From: Pseudocercospora fijiensis CIRAD86
Taxonomy: Eukaryota > Ascomycota > Dothideomycetes > Mycosphaerellales > Mycosphaerellaceae
Assembly (NCBI RefSeq): GCF_000340215.1
Contig: NW_006921538.1
Span: 4,352,320-4,416,319 of the forward strand
DNA length: 64,000 nucleotides
Reading direction: 5' to 3'
The stretch's first letter is position 1. The number at the start of each line of letters is the position of its first letter. This document shows positions 19,859 to 30,840 of this stretch, in pieces. The notes under the pieces are model-generated. The model was not told the DNA's origin. It ran no database searches and saw nothing but the letters and a program-made list of their open reading frames with translations. Both the position numbers and the translations under genes were made by a program.

Positions 19859-20476
19859 ATGGACTCTGACAGTTTCTCCGACTACTCAGGAGACAGCATC
19901 TCAGAATCCGACATCCAAGGGCTCACGATGGACCGTGGGCGCCCAATCCCGGCGGGCTCCACCATCGTTATCCGAACTTCGACTGGCCGCCTGCGCAGGG
20001 TCAACGCCCATGATGCGATGCGCAGTGGAATGGCCCCGCGAATCGTCGCCGTGCCGGTCTACGCACCACAGCAACCAGAGCAGGTCAACCGCGGCGATGC
20101 TGGCGAGCTGGACGACCTCTACAGCGACCACGAAGAAGACGAGGCCCAGCAGACAACTCAGACCACCACCACAGCTCCTCAGCGAACAGCGCAAGCACCA
20201 AGACCAGCAGGCAAGGCCCTCCCGTCGAACGGTCCTCCACTCACAGGACCTTGTGCCCGCTGCCGCAAAATGAAAAAGGGCTGCGACTGGCAAGACGGAC
20301 GGCCTTGCACGCGCTGTCGGAATGCTGGCCTTCCTGCAGCTGAATGCATCGAGGCTGACAACACCACTCGCAGCAGGCCCAAAGGCAAGCGAGGCGGTGG
20401 AGGCGGCGGTCCTGGTCCTGCAGGTCACAAGAAGCGTGGACCTGGTCGTCCACCGAAGGTCGCGGCAGCGTCTTAG
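19859..20476 (+). CDS. Zn2Cys6 + AT-hook nuclear protein, paralogue 2
   Basis: 205 residues and the same plan as the 17132 gene in shorter form: RPIPAGSTIVIRTSTGRLRRV (residues 28-48), an acidic stretch with DDLYSDHEEDEAQ, Zn2Cys6 at residues 132-163 with the same CX2CX6CX7CX2CX9C spacing, a Gly-rich linker, and AT-hook KKRGPGRPPK at 191-200. The shared unusual spacing and module order show common descent by local duplication. The N-terminal RP-x-AGS-x-V/I module may be a family-specific interaction motif. Probable DNA-binding regulator; target unknown. Confidence 0.78.
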   Translation: MDSDSFSDYSGDSISESDIQGLTMDRGRPIPAGSTIVIRTSTGRLRRVNAHDAMRSGMAPRIVAVPVYAPQQPEQVNRGDAGELDDLYSDHEEDEAQQTTQTTTTAPQRTAQAPRPAGKALPSNGPPLTGPCARCRKMKKGCDWQDGRPCTRCRNAGLPAAECIEADNTTRSRPKGKRGGGGGGPGPAGHKKRGPGRPPKVAAAS

Positions 20477-20998
20477 GGAGGCTGCGATCTTGGTGGGCTA
20501 GGCTGAGCCACTGCAAAGACCTGGTATGATGCTGAGGAGATGGAAATATGGGCGACTTGGTGAGTACTGCAATTGGAGGTTGGGAGCTTTGGCGTTCTAG
20601 AGTCTGTTTTTAGCATGAATTGAATTTTTTGTTTCCGCGCATTGATCCTTTCCATGAGTCCCGTTTCCTTTTACTGCTTTGTAGATTGTGTTGAGGATGT
20701 TGAGTGATCTGAAGGAAAGTGGTGGCTTCTTGACTGTTGGCTTGCATTTAGTAATGATGACTTTGCTCGAAGATGAGATTGAATGGCAAATAGGCCTGAT
20801 GGAGAGAGATCAGATCAAAGATCGGTAAGCATAGAATAGCACCACACCTGATAGTCGCCACTTGCTTTCGTTTTTCTTGTCTTAACTGTGCAAGAATGTT
20901 CAATGCCAGACATTGACGCCGTAGCGGACCTAGACGAGATGGCGAGAAGTGTTGAGCAAAGCACCAGCTGCTAGTCTATTAGAAGCTCCGCCTCGCTA

Positions 20999-21769
20999 TT
21001 AGTAGCAGGGCAAGATCTGACGAGGCCCATCGTCATGGACTTTTGCGCTGTCTGAGATCGTTGCCAGGGGGGTGAGTATCTCACTCTTCTTCGCTTCTGG
21101 CGGAATGATGATATTCGAAGTACCATTATGGACTTTAATGTATTCGGCAAGGTATTGCATGGTTTGGGCTTGGAGGTCGTTGATTTCTGTTTCGGCAGCG
21201 TCGCCCATACCAGTGCGAAGGATTGAAAGTGAGTCGGCTGGGACAATGAGCGCCATCAGTAGTGGATTGCCAGAGGTGCGCAGGAAATCGTCGGCCAAAA
21301 GCGCCATGTTCTGCTTCATTTTCTCGGCATCGATGAGATCCTGCTTGTCACCTTCGCCATGCAGAGAGTAGACGTCATCAACGCACACGTACCGCGAGCA
21401 CTAGTCTTCCACATTCCAAGTCGCAGCCGGCTCGCCAAGCTGGCGGCGCTGTGGCATCGGCAAACCCTGGGCGTTGAACGTCGTGTACCAGTGACTCCAT
21501 GTAATGAATGACGGACGATTTGGCGAGTAGCGTCAATGGTAGTGACTCCCAGTATTCTCACTCAGCAATCCTTCGACCTCAACATCGTACAAAGTTGGCA
21601 GGCATCGATGCCGCAGATCTGCTGTCCCGACGACATCAGCGCCTTCGAGACTGATTTGGATGATGTTGTGATTTCTCACGCCTTTTATGTCCTTGCTCTC
21701 AGCTGGGGTTTGCGCTCGCTCATCGAATTGCCAGCAGCTATGCAAAGGCCATCGAGACATGCCACGCAA
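20999..21769 (-). pseudogene. fragmented coding region, possibly frameshifted gene
   Basis: Three minus-strand segments in different frames read like one protein: 21769-21540 (ends TLYDVEVEGLLSENTGSHY), then about 21540-21395 (LLAKSSVIHYMESLVHDV), then 21388-20999 (VDDVYSLHGEGDKQDLID...). The first join needs a shift without a good intron; the second could be an intron starting at GTACGT. No family recognised. It may be a broken gene or one whose splicing I could not solve. Confidence 0.35.
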
Positions 21770-21772
21770 GAG

Positions 21773-22669
21773 CTACTGCAAGTCATCAGATGCTCCCCAT
21801 AACATCTTCACCTTAGGCTCTTCCACCCGAGCCGTCACGCCTGTGGTCTTGACCCGGGCAATCCTATCATGCCAATAGTACCCAGCTTTCGGCAAAGTCG
21901 AAGCAGTCCCAAGCAGAATATCGATAACTTCACCAGGCTCCTTTTCCCGAAGATCCAGATCAACGACATCGCCTTTCCAGTGATAGAACGAAACAGTAGC
22001 AGCTTTGACCGGCACGTTGCTCGTCATCTCGATAACCGCCTCAACATGTCTACGATACCGTGCCTCAAGCCCCGTCAATTCCCGAGTCGGAGAGCTAGTC
22101 AAATCCATCCCCCCTCTTCCACACAGAAACCACTCATCAATCTTCAAAAAGACATGCAAACTCCGCAAACTCCTACAAAGCCTCGACATTTCCCTCAGAT
22201 TGCCCTCTTCCTCACGCAGCGAAAGAACATCCTCACGACTCCTCCAAAGCACCCCCGACTCGCCCCGATTCGCAAACGGCTGGGAGAACGGCGCTCGCAT
22301 ATCCGAAACAGAAACCACAAGCTCAACATGTACAAGCTGTGCAAGAAGCGGGTCTGGATTGCCGGTATACAGAAGCTGGCTGTTTTCCGGTTGATGTTCC
22401 AGGCGACAAGCACTCATGCGGAGATCACTGAGGTTTAGGACCACGATGTTGGATTCGAGGAATTCGTGGCGAGAGATTTTGTAGAGTTTTCGGCAGCTTC
22501 GCATGGGTTGGAGCAGGGCTCGGAGTTTTCGGGAGAGGTGGTCGGATATAACGCCGTTTGGGTATGTGAATGCTGAGGCGCTGGTGGGTCGGGATGGGTA
22601 TTCGTATGTCATGGCGTAGGTGCAAATGTGTGCCAAGAGCTCGTCTGAGAGGTCCAAGAGAGAAGGCAT
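21773..22669 (-). CDS. F-box-like hypothetical protein
   Basis: 298 residues beginning MPSLLDLSDELLAHICTYAM, an F-box-like opening (LsdELlxxI). A leucine-rich middle (QLVHVELVVSVSD, LCRSLRSLHVFLKI) resembles the irregular leucine-rich arrangement of other dothideomycete F-box-like proteins such as the one at 1667-2839. No second domain. Predicted adaptor role is inference only. Start is the first ATG of the frame and lies right before the motif. Confidence 0.6.
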   Translation of the reverse strand: MPSLLDLSDELLAHICTYAMTYEYPSRPTSASAFTYPNGVISDHLSRKLRALLQPMRSCRKLYKISRHEFLESNIVVLNLSDLRMSACRLEHQPENSQLLYTGNPDPLLAQLVHVELVVSVSDMRAPFSQPFANRGESGVLWRSREDVLSLREEEGNLREMSRLCRSLRSLHVFLKIDEWFLCGRGGMDLTSSPTRELTGLEARYRRHVEAVIEMTSNVPVKAATVSFYHWKGDVVDLDLREKEPGEVIDILLGTASTLPKAGYYWHDRIARVKTTGVTARVEEPKVKMLWGASDDLQ

Positions 22670-25600
22670 GATGGTTGCTCGTCGTCGCCGAAAGCTGTCG
22701 GGCGGTTATGCTGGGGCGGTTGGCACATAGGGCCTGGGCGGAATGAAAGGAGCTCTTGAGTGGTCGTCGATGTAGTTCCTGGGAAATGTCTTGACAGCAT
22801 CCAGCTGTTATCGATGACGAAAGAGGCTCGGGGCGATGGAAGTCAGAACAAGCTTTCTGGGTAACGTGCCGTCGAGCTTACCCGATACCGGTGGTATACT
22901 GCCAAGGCTGGCGGAGCTGAGTCCGTCTCATCGACAAGGCTGTGAGAAGGGCCTGTCAGCAGTCAGCAGTCAGCAGTCAGTGGACATATGGCGGAGGGCT
23001 GAGAACGCTTTTGGGAGGCTGAGCCTGCTAGTCTCGGCTTCATGTATCAGAATATTGCAATTCCCGAGAGATTCGTTGCAGAACTGTTCCCTGCTCACGC
23101 ATCGGGGCAGACATGCCTCATACTCTTTCTGACGCAAGTCAAGTCAGGTCTAGTCTGCCCGGTGGAGCTAGAGCATCGCGTGCTGGCCTTGAAGGAGTAG
23201 ATTCTCGCGTGAGCGGCCTTTGGAGAGCCTTTTCGAACTCGTTTCCCAATGCTGGGAATCAGCAGATGCTACCCTGTTCACCCACGCCCTTGCTCAAACC
23301 TTGGGACACGGGATCTTCGCTACTGGCATCAAAGCGACATTGAATCTTCTCTTTCAGCAGCTTCGTCTTGAGAACTCTCCAGCCACGGCGCTTCGAGATC
23401 TCGAGTCCAATGCGGCTTCGTAAGCAAGGGATGGATGCGAAGTCTGTATAGAAACCGTGTCAAGCAGATTCATAAGCATATCCGAAGCTGGCTCTTTGGT
23501 CAAGTCCTAGCCTCCAAAAGGCTGTCGCATTCCTCGCCTCGGTTTCCGTTTCCCCCAGCCATGTTCATCTCTTGCATATTTGGCCCCGTGTCCTTCACCA
23601 ATGCGGTTAGACCCCTTGTGCTTTGGCGCGCTCTTCGTCTTCAAAGAACTTGGTAAGTGACTCAAAATCGCGGTTCGTACGAAGTAGGGGACGCTTCAAG
23701 TTGATGTGGATGAGCGGTGTCGTCTTCGGCGGTTGAAATCGGCAAAGAAAGGGACAATTCTGATACGCGTTTCGATACTGATATCAAAATGGCTGTGCTC
23801 GAGGTCGGCGCGAGATGGTCGTTCTCGGCTGTGTAGGGTGAGGGTGCTTTCGCCGCTGCTAGATCGGCCAACAGGGGTCAGATGCTGTATCCAACCAAGG
23901 GGTTTGATAATGTAGCCTTCGAGGGTCTGATGTAGGGAAGTGCGATCCGGAGAATCCGCTCGCCGTCGCAATTTGCGTTGAAGCTAGTCGTTGACGTCGA
24001 TTCGAGAGGCGAAAGCGTGAAATGAATGCCTAGTCTCTGCGACATGCTGCAGATTTTGATTGCCGTAGTTGACTCAAGGTCGCAAGGGGATAGTAAATAG
24101 GCCATGACGAGACGGTGTGTGTTTCAAAGGAAGGCTGTAGGACCTTTTCAGCGTTCGAGTCCGATAGTGAGCACAAACAGAGCGCTGCCCAATAGATCAT
24201 CAAAGCCTGCCAAGACTTTTCGAACTGTCGATCTCCCCTTATCGATGAGCATGACAGAGGTTCTGTCGCTATACTGTTTTCAATAGAAACCAGACAGTCT
24301 CTCGCATTTGTAGATGAGCAAATTGCTCAAAGGCCATCGCCACGGGCAATTCGTTGGACAACAAGTGTCTCCCAATTCGCCGGGGGGCGGAAATAGTGAA
24401 GGTGCTTGGCTCGACGCCGATCAATTTGACTGGGGGTTCGATCCTCGATACCAACTTCTAGAAAGTGACTTTTCTAGACCGTTCACGCAGGCATGCTTCA
24501 TTGTACAAAGCCGCTGCGCATCATGCTGAATTTGTCATGAGTGGCGTACGCCTGACATTGTGGTTGAGCTTGATCAGTTGTGAGAGAGCGCTCAAAAAGG
24601 TGTCAAGTTCAAATCAATGTCAGGATAAGTCAACTACGGAGGTGGAAATCCGTGCAGCAAAAAAAAGTCGGAGTGTTCGATCCCCACTGGTGGCAGCCAT
24701 TACAAACACCCTCTCCTTTCCAAAAGATTATCATTTCAACACTGATAAGTACTGACACGCAACAAAAAAGCAAAAAAAAAGTAGGCAAGTATCAACCCCC
24801 CGAAGAGGACTGTCCAATGGAGAACCATTACGTTTAGCGCCAATCCAGTCCAGATCCAGAATTTCCGCCGATGCCAAATCGCCTGAGCCATTGCCGCGCC
24901 TTTTTGTGATTGTGTGCAGGGGAAATACGTACCAATTGCCCGAAGGCGTACGTTAGCGTTTTTTCTACAAATATATAGTGTGTTTAAGTCAGCCAGCCCT
25001 GGTGAGAGGTTACATTGGGAAGAAGGCAACGTTGTGTACCAAAACACTTCCAAACTTTGGAGATGTATTATGCAAAGGAGCGCAGCGAGTTTGAAGTGTT
25101 TCTAATGGTTGGATGTTGAGATATCTGAGGTATCGTATTGTCGCTCTGCTGCTGATGCTCGCGGCGTGCTGGCCGCCAAGACGGAGGTGATGCTCGCTCA
25201 GGGACGCTGCAGTGCCTCTCCAACCATCAGCTCGCAATACCTTGCCTTAGCAACTCAACTCGAAGACAGCGCAGGAACGTTTTCTGAACTAACATTGATC
25301 TGACAACGCGTTGTTACAGACCTTACCAACGAGCACCGTTTTGGCCCCTGAGCAGTACCACAGCAGTCGCCACCTTCAGAACATACACAACATCGACCAG
25401 CAGCACCGAAAGGAACACCCCGGCTGTCAATCCTCTTCGCTGTACGTCTTTCCTCATCTTCCCACCCAGCGAACGACAATACGCTCAATTGCCCCTTTTA
25501 CGGCGTACTCGGATCATAATCAACGAGCTTCCCTACCGCGTTATCCACTGCGACCAATACAGCCTAGCATTCTGACAGCAGATTACACGCTCAAGGAGGA

Positions 25601-26656
25601 GCTCATCAATTGGTCATGGGCAGAACTACCTCGGAGACGCGAGACACCAAAGAGCTGCAGATGATTTCGTCTTGGTCGGACAGCACAGCCAGCAATGCCA
25701 TGCGTACATTTTGCACAACAAACGTTTAAAAGTCGCACGAGCACCTGCAGACACAGTAGCGCCAGCCAAGTTTGGGTTCGGGCATGTCCACCCTTCTATC
25801 TTTCAGATATCAATACCTCGCTTCAGCGCCGGAGATCTTCGCAGTATCCCCAATGCGCCGCGATTCAGCAATCTACGAGAAGCGAGATCACTGCCATCTT
25901 TATTCTTCACTCAGCCTCAATCGGCCGATGCCCACTTCGCGCGCCCACCGTTGTTTATCGGCAAGTCAACGTGATCAGTCGATTGATGGCGACAGATTCG
26001 ATAGATACATCATGTCACGACTGTGAGGCGAAGAGCTTCGAGTCTGATCCTCTGCTCCATCTCACCCAAAATCAGCGTCATTTTGGCAAATGACCATGCG
26101 CTGTATCCACTTGGACAAGAGGCGAAGATGAGCTAAGGCAATAGCAGTGTGAATTCTCACGTTGGATACGTACGAGAAGACTTGATGGACTGCCATACTC
26201 CGAGACCGCAACAGCTGGAGATCGATTTGGAAGCAGGAAAGCAATATCCGCATGGAGAGAACCTCAGCCTCGAGTGATTACCAGGGCTGGAAAGGTGGGA
26301 AACCCCTCAGCAGCCAGCCAGCGATCCCAATCAACATCACTTCCGTTGACCATATACCAGATTGCGCTCGCTCAAGCTTGGCTACCGGATGAGTTGGCTG
26401 TTGCAAGTCTCATCCTGAGAACACGCAGCTTAGCAAAGAACGCGCTTGGATAAAGAAAGACAACAAGGAATCAAGAGATCAATCCTGCAGTTGTTAAAGT
26501 TCAATCATTCGAAATACAGCGACGAGCCACTGAGGCTCATTGTATCCTGTGTCATGCAGACCTTGGCGTTTCAAACACTTCGGCTGGAAATATCATGCTC
26601 GCCACCTCCTTGCTGCTTTTTCATCAAGCACAAACACCCTGAGTTTGGCCGCGATT
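22670..26656. other. 4-kb region without a clear gene
   Basis: Only short frames. Things seen: a heptanucleotide run (GTCAGCA-type, about 3.5 units) near 22957-22982; minus-strand fragments at 23662-24105 that may be exons of an unrecognised gene; A-rich runs near 24660 and 24765-24780. No domain, tRNA or transposon relic that I can support. Confidence 0.4.
24736..24894 (-). CDS. possible small membrane protein (52 aa)
   Basis: From the ATG at 24894 the frame reads a short basic-aromatic head (MAQAIWHRRKFWIW) and then one or two hydrophobic helices (LALNVMVLHWTVLFGGLILAYFFFAFLL). It has the look of a real membrane microprotein, but frames of this size occur by chance and nothing else supports it. 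Confidence 0.25.
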   Translation of the reverse strand, partial: AMAQAIWHRRKFWIWTGLALNVMVLHWTVLFGGLILAYFFFAFLLRVSTYQC

Positions 26657-28159
26657 TCAGAACGCGCTACCAAGGTCATTCAACAGAAACCGGTCCTGGA
26701 AGTCCTCCTCAACGCCATCATTTTCTTCCTCCTCCTCGTCCTCCTCATCGCATACCAAGACCTTGAAAACCGTCTCCTCATCCGGCTCTCCATTTCTCTT
26801 GCGACCCATTGCCACCTCTTTCTCGACAAAGTTCGAAGGCAGCTTGGTGGTGTAATTTGGCACCTTGCCGCCCTGGGTGCCGACGAAAACATAGCGACCG
26901 TCAGAAGTCTCGGCAATCTGGCTGCGGTAGACGATATCCCAGCTATGCTTGGCATCGAAGGTCGTCTTTTCGCCATCTTCCTTCACCGGACCCTGGCATT
27001 TGTCGCAGACATCGGTATTGCAGACCGTGATGACTGCAGACGTGCGATCGGCATCCAGTGAGTCAACGAGCTCTGGAGGTGAGTTCTCATCGAGGGTGAT
27101 GCCGTAGATGTAGCCGCCGAACTTGTAGACATCCTCGTCTGGATAGCTGAAGCTGTCGGGAAAGTCACTGCCAGGCTTGAAGCGGACCTCGTTGTCGTCG
27201 AAGATCAGGCTGTCGTAGTGCGCCATGCACATCTGCCAATCATCCTCGTCACTCACAGAGCTCGGTCCTGGCTCGTCTTCGGCTTCGTGATCGCTCTCTT
27301 CGTCCTTGCTCTCCACACGAGTGCGCTTCCGACTCTTCGGCAACTCCTTCGGTGACTTCGCTGGAGCCTGGAGTTTCGTTCGATTGCGGACTGGCGCTGC
27401 GGCGTAGCTCTCGTCATCGCCCTCGCCCTCGCCCTCGCCGTCCGACTCGTCTTCCGCCTCTTCCTGCGAGCGCTTCTTCTGTGTCGCCGTCTTAGTCTTT
27501 CGTGGCTTGGCAACTGCTCTCGTGGGGATGGGGTTCGGCGGTGACTGGCCTGGCGCAAGTGTAGACGTCAAGGTGAAACCATGGATTGGATCGCCCCAGT
27601 GACTCTCCAGCTTGTTCCTCAAGGCCGTCGAAAGCTGCTCCCCTGGAACGAGTGCCGTCCGCTTGGTGCCAGGTGAGTCGGTCAAGTCGTGCAAGATGCC
27701 AGCTGGATCAGCGACACCGTTGCTGAAGTCCAGACCGACGCCAGCGACTGGCGTGAGTGTCTTGTTCAGGTGAGCTGCCCAGCTATTGACGACGCCGTTG
27801 ATGGTGGCCAAGTCGTTCAGCTGGTTTTGCGTGAATGGGGTGCCATGGTATCGGCTGCGCTCATCCTGTCTGTCGATCTTGTGCCAACTCTCTCTCTGGC
27901 GGCCTGGGCTCCAGCGAAAGTCGATGCGGTCATAGAACGATGCTGCGACCTTGCGCGCTCTCTTGAAAATGGGAAACGCGCGATGGACGATCTGCTCCAG
28001 AACATCCCTATCGACACGGTAGAGGTTGTAGTAGACACCGAGCAAGAAGCAGAGCGCCTCCATCTCAGTCGACCAATCGACGCGGAAGAGGCTCGTTGGA
28101 CGATTGGTTCGAGGCTTGCCTGGCTTTCGAGCCTTGGGCTCTCCTGTCTTTGGCGGCAT
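26657..28159 (-). CDS. acidic nuclear-type hypothetical protein (500 aa)
   Basis: The frame is open from 28444, but the ATG at 28159 (MPPKTGEPKARKPGKPR) is the better start because a TATA-like TTATAAAC and shared promoter word lie upstream of it at 28343-28350 and 28434-28447. The protein has a basic head, a conserved-looking helical domain (residues about 20-110, VDWSTEMEALCFLLGVYYNLY), a basic/acidic linker with KKRSQEEAEDESDGEGEGEGD, a second domain (around FKPGSDFPDSFSYPDEDVYKFGGYIYG) with a CDKC pair, and a strongly acidic tail. It is not a family I recognise. A decayed partial paralogue lies at 29039-29700. Nuclear location is inferred from composition. Confidence 0.65.
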   Translation of the reverse strand: MPPKTGEPKARKPGKPRTNRPTSLFRVDWSTEMEALCFLLGVYYNLYRVDRDVLEQIVHRAFPIFKRARKVAASFYDRIDFRWSPGRQRESWHKIDRQDERSRYHGTPFTQNQLNDLATINGVVNSWAAHLNKTLTPVAGVGLDFSNGVADPAGILHDLTDSPGTKRTALVPGEQLSTALRNKLESHWGDPIHGFTLTSTLAPGQSPPNPIPTRAVAKPRKTKTATQKKRSQEEAEDESDGEGEGEGDDESYAAAPVRNRTKLQAPAKSPKELPKSRKRTRVESKDEESDHEAEDEPGPSSVSDEDDWQMCMAHYDSLIFDDNEVRFKPGSDFPDSFSYPDEDVYKFGGYIYGITLDENSPPELVDSLDADRTSAVITVCNTDVCDKCQGPVKEDGEKTTFDAKHSWDIVYRSQIAETSDGRYVFVGTQGGKVPNYTTKLPSNFVEKEVAMGRKRNGEPDEETVFKVLVCDEEDEEEEENDGVEEDFQDRFLLNDLGSAF

Positions 28160-29038
28160 ATTCGGCGGCAGTCTTAGCTGTTTGCGGAGAGATGGTGGAT
28201 GGGATAAGGAGTTTTGTTCTATGGGTGAGGGCGGTTGCGGTAGGTGAGTCGTTCTTCTAGTGATGTGTGCGAGGTCGCGTCGTTGTATGAAGGGCTTGAT
28301 CCGAAAGAGCAAGTCTTGGAGTAAATCTGAGGTCGAGGGTGTGTTTATAAAGAGAGAGACAGGAAGTCGCAAACGCGTTTCACCCATGCGTGACTTCGAT
28401 GCCTGCAGCGCCAAGCTGTCACGGGCAACGCCATTCACTTTCACATGATTTTCGAGTTTCGCGCAAAAAATGCATTACCTCGCCACAGAACTCGATATAT
28501 CAAAGGTAAGACAGTATAGATCAATGCATTTTGGTTTCTGCTTCTACAGCTGCTTCTTGCACTGGAGATTCATGCCCAGGAAAAGCTGAGTGCGAGCGGC
28601 CTAAGCCCTTTATCCCCAAATGTTGATTGCTGCTAGCAAGAAGACCACAACGAGATCTTTGAGCGATCAAGAACAGCATGTCTAAGCCATAGCTTGCATC
28701 GGCAGATAGAGAAGGCCTGAATAGGACCAGCACATCCTCGAATCAACGTCGTTCTTCTGGGGTAAAAGAGTAGACATTGCATTGTTGAAAGCGATGCTGA
28801 CAAAGGCCAGTCTTTTGGGGCAAGACAGGGAGTCAACACTCCCATGTTCGCAAGCTCACTATGGCTTCTGCCATCAACAGTGAAAGAAGAAACTCCACTG
28901 AGTGCTCTAGTGGGCCCATTCATCAAATGCCTTGCCATTTTTCAATCCTCATCAAGCATCCTCCTCATCTTTGCACTCCGGACAACTATCCCTGACGCAA
29001 ATGCGAGCTTGCATCACCGTCTCAATCTCCTCCGCTCC
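28160..29038. promoter_or_regulatory. promoter of the 500-aa gene and spacer
   Basis: Contains the leader, a TATA-like element at 28343-28350 and the shared word at 28434-28447. From 28500 to 29038 I see no gene. Confidence 0.45.
28434..28447 (-). promoter_or_regulatory. shared promoter word CATRTGAAAGTGAA, copy 3
   Basis: CATGTGAAAGTGAA on the minus strand, in the sense direction of the downstream gene and about 275 bp before its ATG. Identical to the copy at 16829-16842. Confidence 0.45.
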
Positions 29039-29700
29039 CTAATTGATACTGAATGAGACCTTGTCGACACTCATTAGTGGAGGCAATCCAGACGCATAGG
29101 CACCAGTCCCTCGTAGGCGTGTCCGAAACTTGAGATGCTCCCCACCATTCTCAATTTCCGTGCTGTGAACCAAATGCAGTTTGTACTGCTCATCAATGTT
29201 CTCGACAACACGTAAAGCCAGACAAATGCGTCTCAACAGGTACCGAGTCGGAGCATTGAGAGCAGATCGCCTATTGCAAAGCATGATGGGAACCAGAATC
29301 GATATTTCGCGCTAGATGATGTTGTTATCAAGCATTGGACGGTACACCCAGCCGCCGTACTTGTAGACGGCTGTGTTGTGGTCGACGAACTTGACTGGGC
29401 GTAGCTTTTCATCGGTCAGCGTCACAACACCTCCTCCAATCTTAACGTCGTTGCGGTGGAGCATCTCGAGCTGAGAGCTGTTCTTTTCGCTTAGGTCAAT
29501 TCGCTTTGTTACCGATTCTTGAAGATCTGAGCTGGCTTCAGGCTCAACATCATCATCTGAGTCTGGAGGAGCACCTGCATCCTTTTCGGCTTCAAGGGCA
29601 CCTTTTCCTCTTTGGCGTGCAGATCGACGAAGAGGACGCTTGTCGTGTGGCTTCTCTATAGATGAGTTGCTGCCCGGTAGTGGTCTCAGCTGCTTCTATT
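29039..29700 (-). pseudogene. partial paralogue of the 26657-28159 gene
   Basis: The segment 29700-29310 reads a basic patch (KRPLRRSARQRGKG), an acidic linker (PPDSDDDVEPEASSD), then VKFVDHNTAVYKYGGWVYRPMLD, which matches FSYPDEDVYKFGGYIYGITLDE of the 500-aa protein in order and spacing. A stop follows; 29284-29039 then reads a separate frame that could correspond to the part after the CDKC pair. The frame is closed upstream by TAG at the basic patch. I read this as a broken tandem duplicate lacking the N-terminal domain; a spliced short gene is a weaker alternative. Confidence 0.5.
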
Positions 29701-29848
29701 GTTTCCAAAGCAGACAAAGCGTGCACACCCGGAGCACTCTCGAAAGAAGCACAGATACGAGGCTAGGAGTGGCCGCTCTTGTTGAAACTCTCGATACGCT
29801 TCTAGTAAGTCTTCTTTCCCTCGGCAACGTGGAGCTCAATAGATAAAG

Positions 29849-30095
29849 CACTTTGGCGCAGTTGTCTCCAATGTAGCGAGTAGTACTACTCTCGCTAGAT
29901 TGAAGCCTGGATCCTTGGTTCAAGAGAGTGCAGGGAAGGCGCCGACAAATGCCAGAGTTGTATCGATATATCACTTTGGTAGAGTAGTCTCCAATGTATA
30001 GAATAGCACTGCCCTCGCTGGATTGGGTCCTGAATCCTTAGTTCAAAGAGTTGCGGAGAAGGCACCGAGAACTGCTAGAAGCCTACTAAGCCATA
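29849..30095. repeat. two-copy tandem repeat, period 123 bp
   Basis: CACTTTGG starts at 29849 and 29972; both copies share GTCTCCAATGTA, CTCGCT-GATTG, CCTGGATCCTT/CCTGAATCCTT, GGTTCAA/AGTTCAA and GGCGCCGA/GGCACCGA. Confidence 0.65.
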
Positions 30096-30132
30096 TAAAA
30101 CCCTTGAAAGTTTCACGAGCATCGGAAAGACT

Positions 30133-30730
30133 TCCTGCTTCAGTTTCGAAGCAAAGGCCAAAAATGCGGTACTAGCAAGAGCGTAGCTCTATACCAAAGC
30201 AGTTCTAGAGCTGCTACCCGTTAGCAAGTTGAGTTACTGGAAGAGCTCGCTCAAGAGGTCACGGCCTGCTTCCTTGCGGTCGGCACAATTAGCTGCGCTG
30301 AGACGGTATCTGAGCTGCATCACTCTGACCATAAAGGCGAGCTAGGTGAGCTAAGGTGTGTAAAGGAGTACCCCAACCCCAGTCCTGCTTCGGTTTCTAC
30401 GCAAAGGCCAACCATGCGGCACTGAGAATAGCGTAGCTCCGCAACAAAGCCTTTCGAGAGCCGATCCTAATAAGCAACTCTCTTAGGTTGATCGAAAAGC
30501 TCAATCAAGAGCTCACGGCCTGCAGGTGCTTCTTTACGGTGGGGACAGTTAGGTGTGCTCAAGCGGTATCTGAGCTGCATCGCTGTGATACGTCTCAGCG
30601 AGCTGACTTAATCGAAGAACGAAATCAAGAGCTCAAAGCCTGAAGGTGCTTCCTTACGGCCGCCACAATCAGCTGTGCGCAGTCGGTCTCTGAGCTGCAT
30701 CGCTATAGCACGTCTCAGCGAGCGTGCTTA
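30133..30730. repeat. compound tandem repeat, 250-bp and 118-bp units
   Basis: TCCTGCTTC-GTTTC starts at 30133 and 30383 (period 250). Inside, the block with CAAGAGCTCA, CTTCCTTACGG, CACAATTAGCTG and GGTATCTGAGCTGCATC occurs three times, the last two 118 bp apart (ending near 30606 and 30727). In one frame the unit reads as a helix-like peptide (EKLNQELTACRCFFTV, VSELHRCDTSQRA), so it may come from a repeat-bearing coding sequence now decayed. Confidence 0.65.
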
Positions 30731-30840
30731 TGTGATCTCGCCCCGAGAAAGGTTTGTCTTATATGTTCAGCCTTTGGGAAGCTATGCTATCCGGCTGCAT
30801 AATCTCTGTTATCAACATCCTCTCAATGGTATACTCTGCA

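Noticed and set aside
23662..24105. Minus-strand gene from three overlapping frames
   Set aside because: No join with convincing splice sites gave a coherent protein and no motif was recognised.
24435..24444. tRNA B-box-like GGTTCGATCC (another near 24674)
   Set aside because: No matching acceptor, D-arm or anticodon stem could be folded around either copy.
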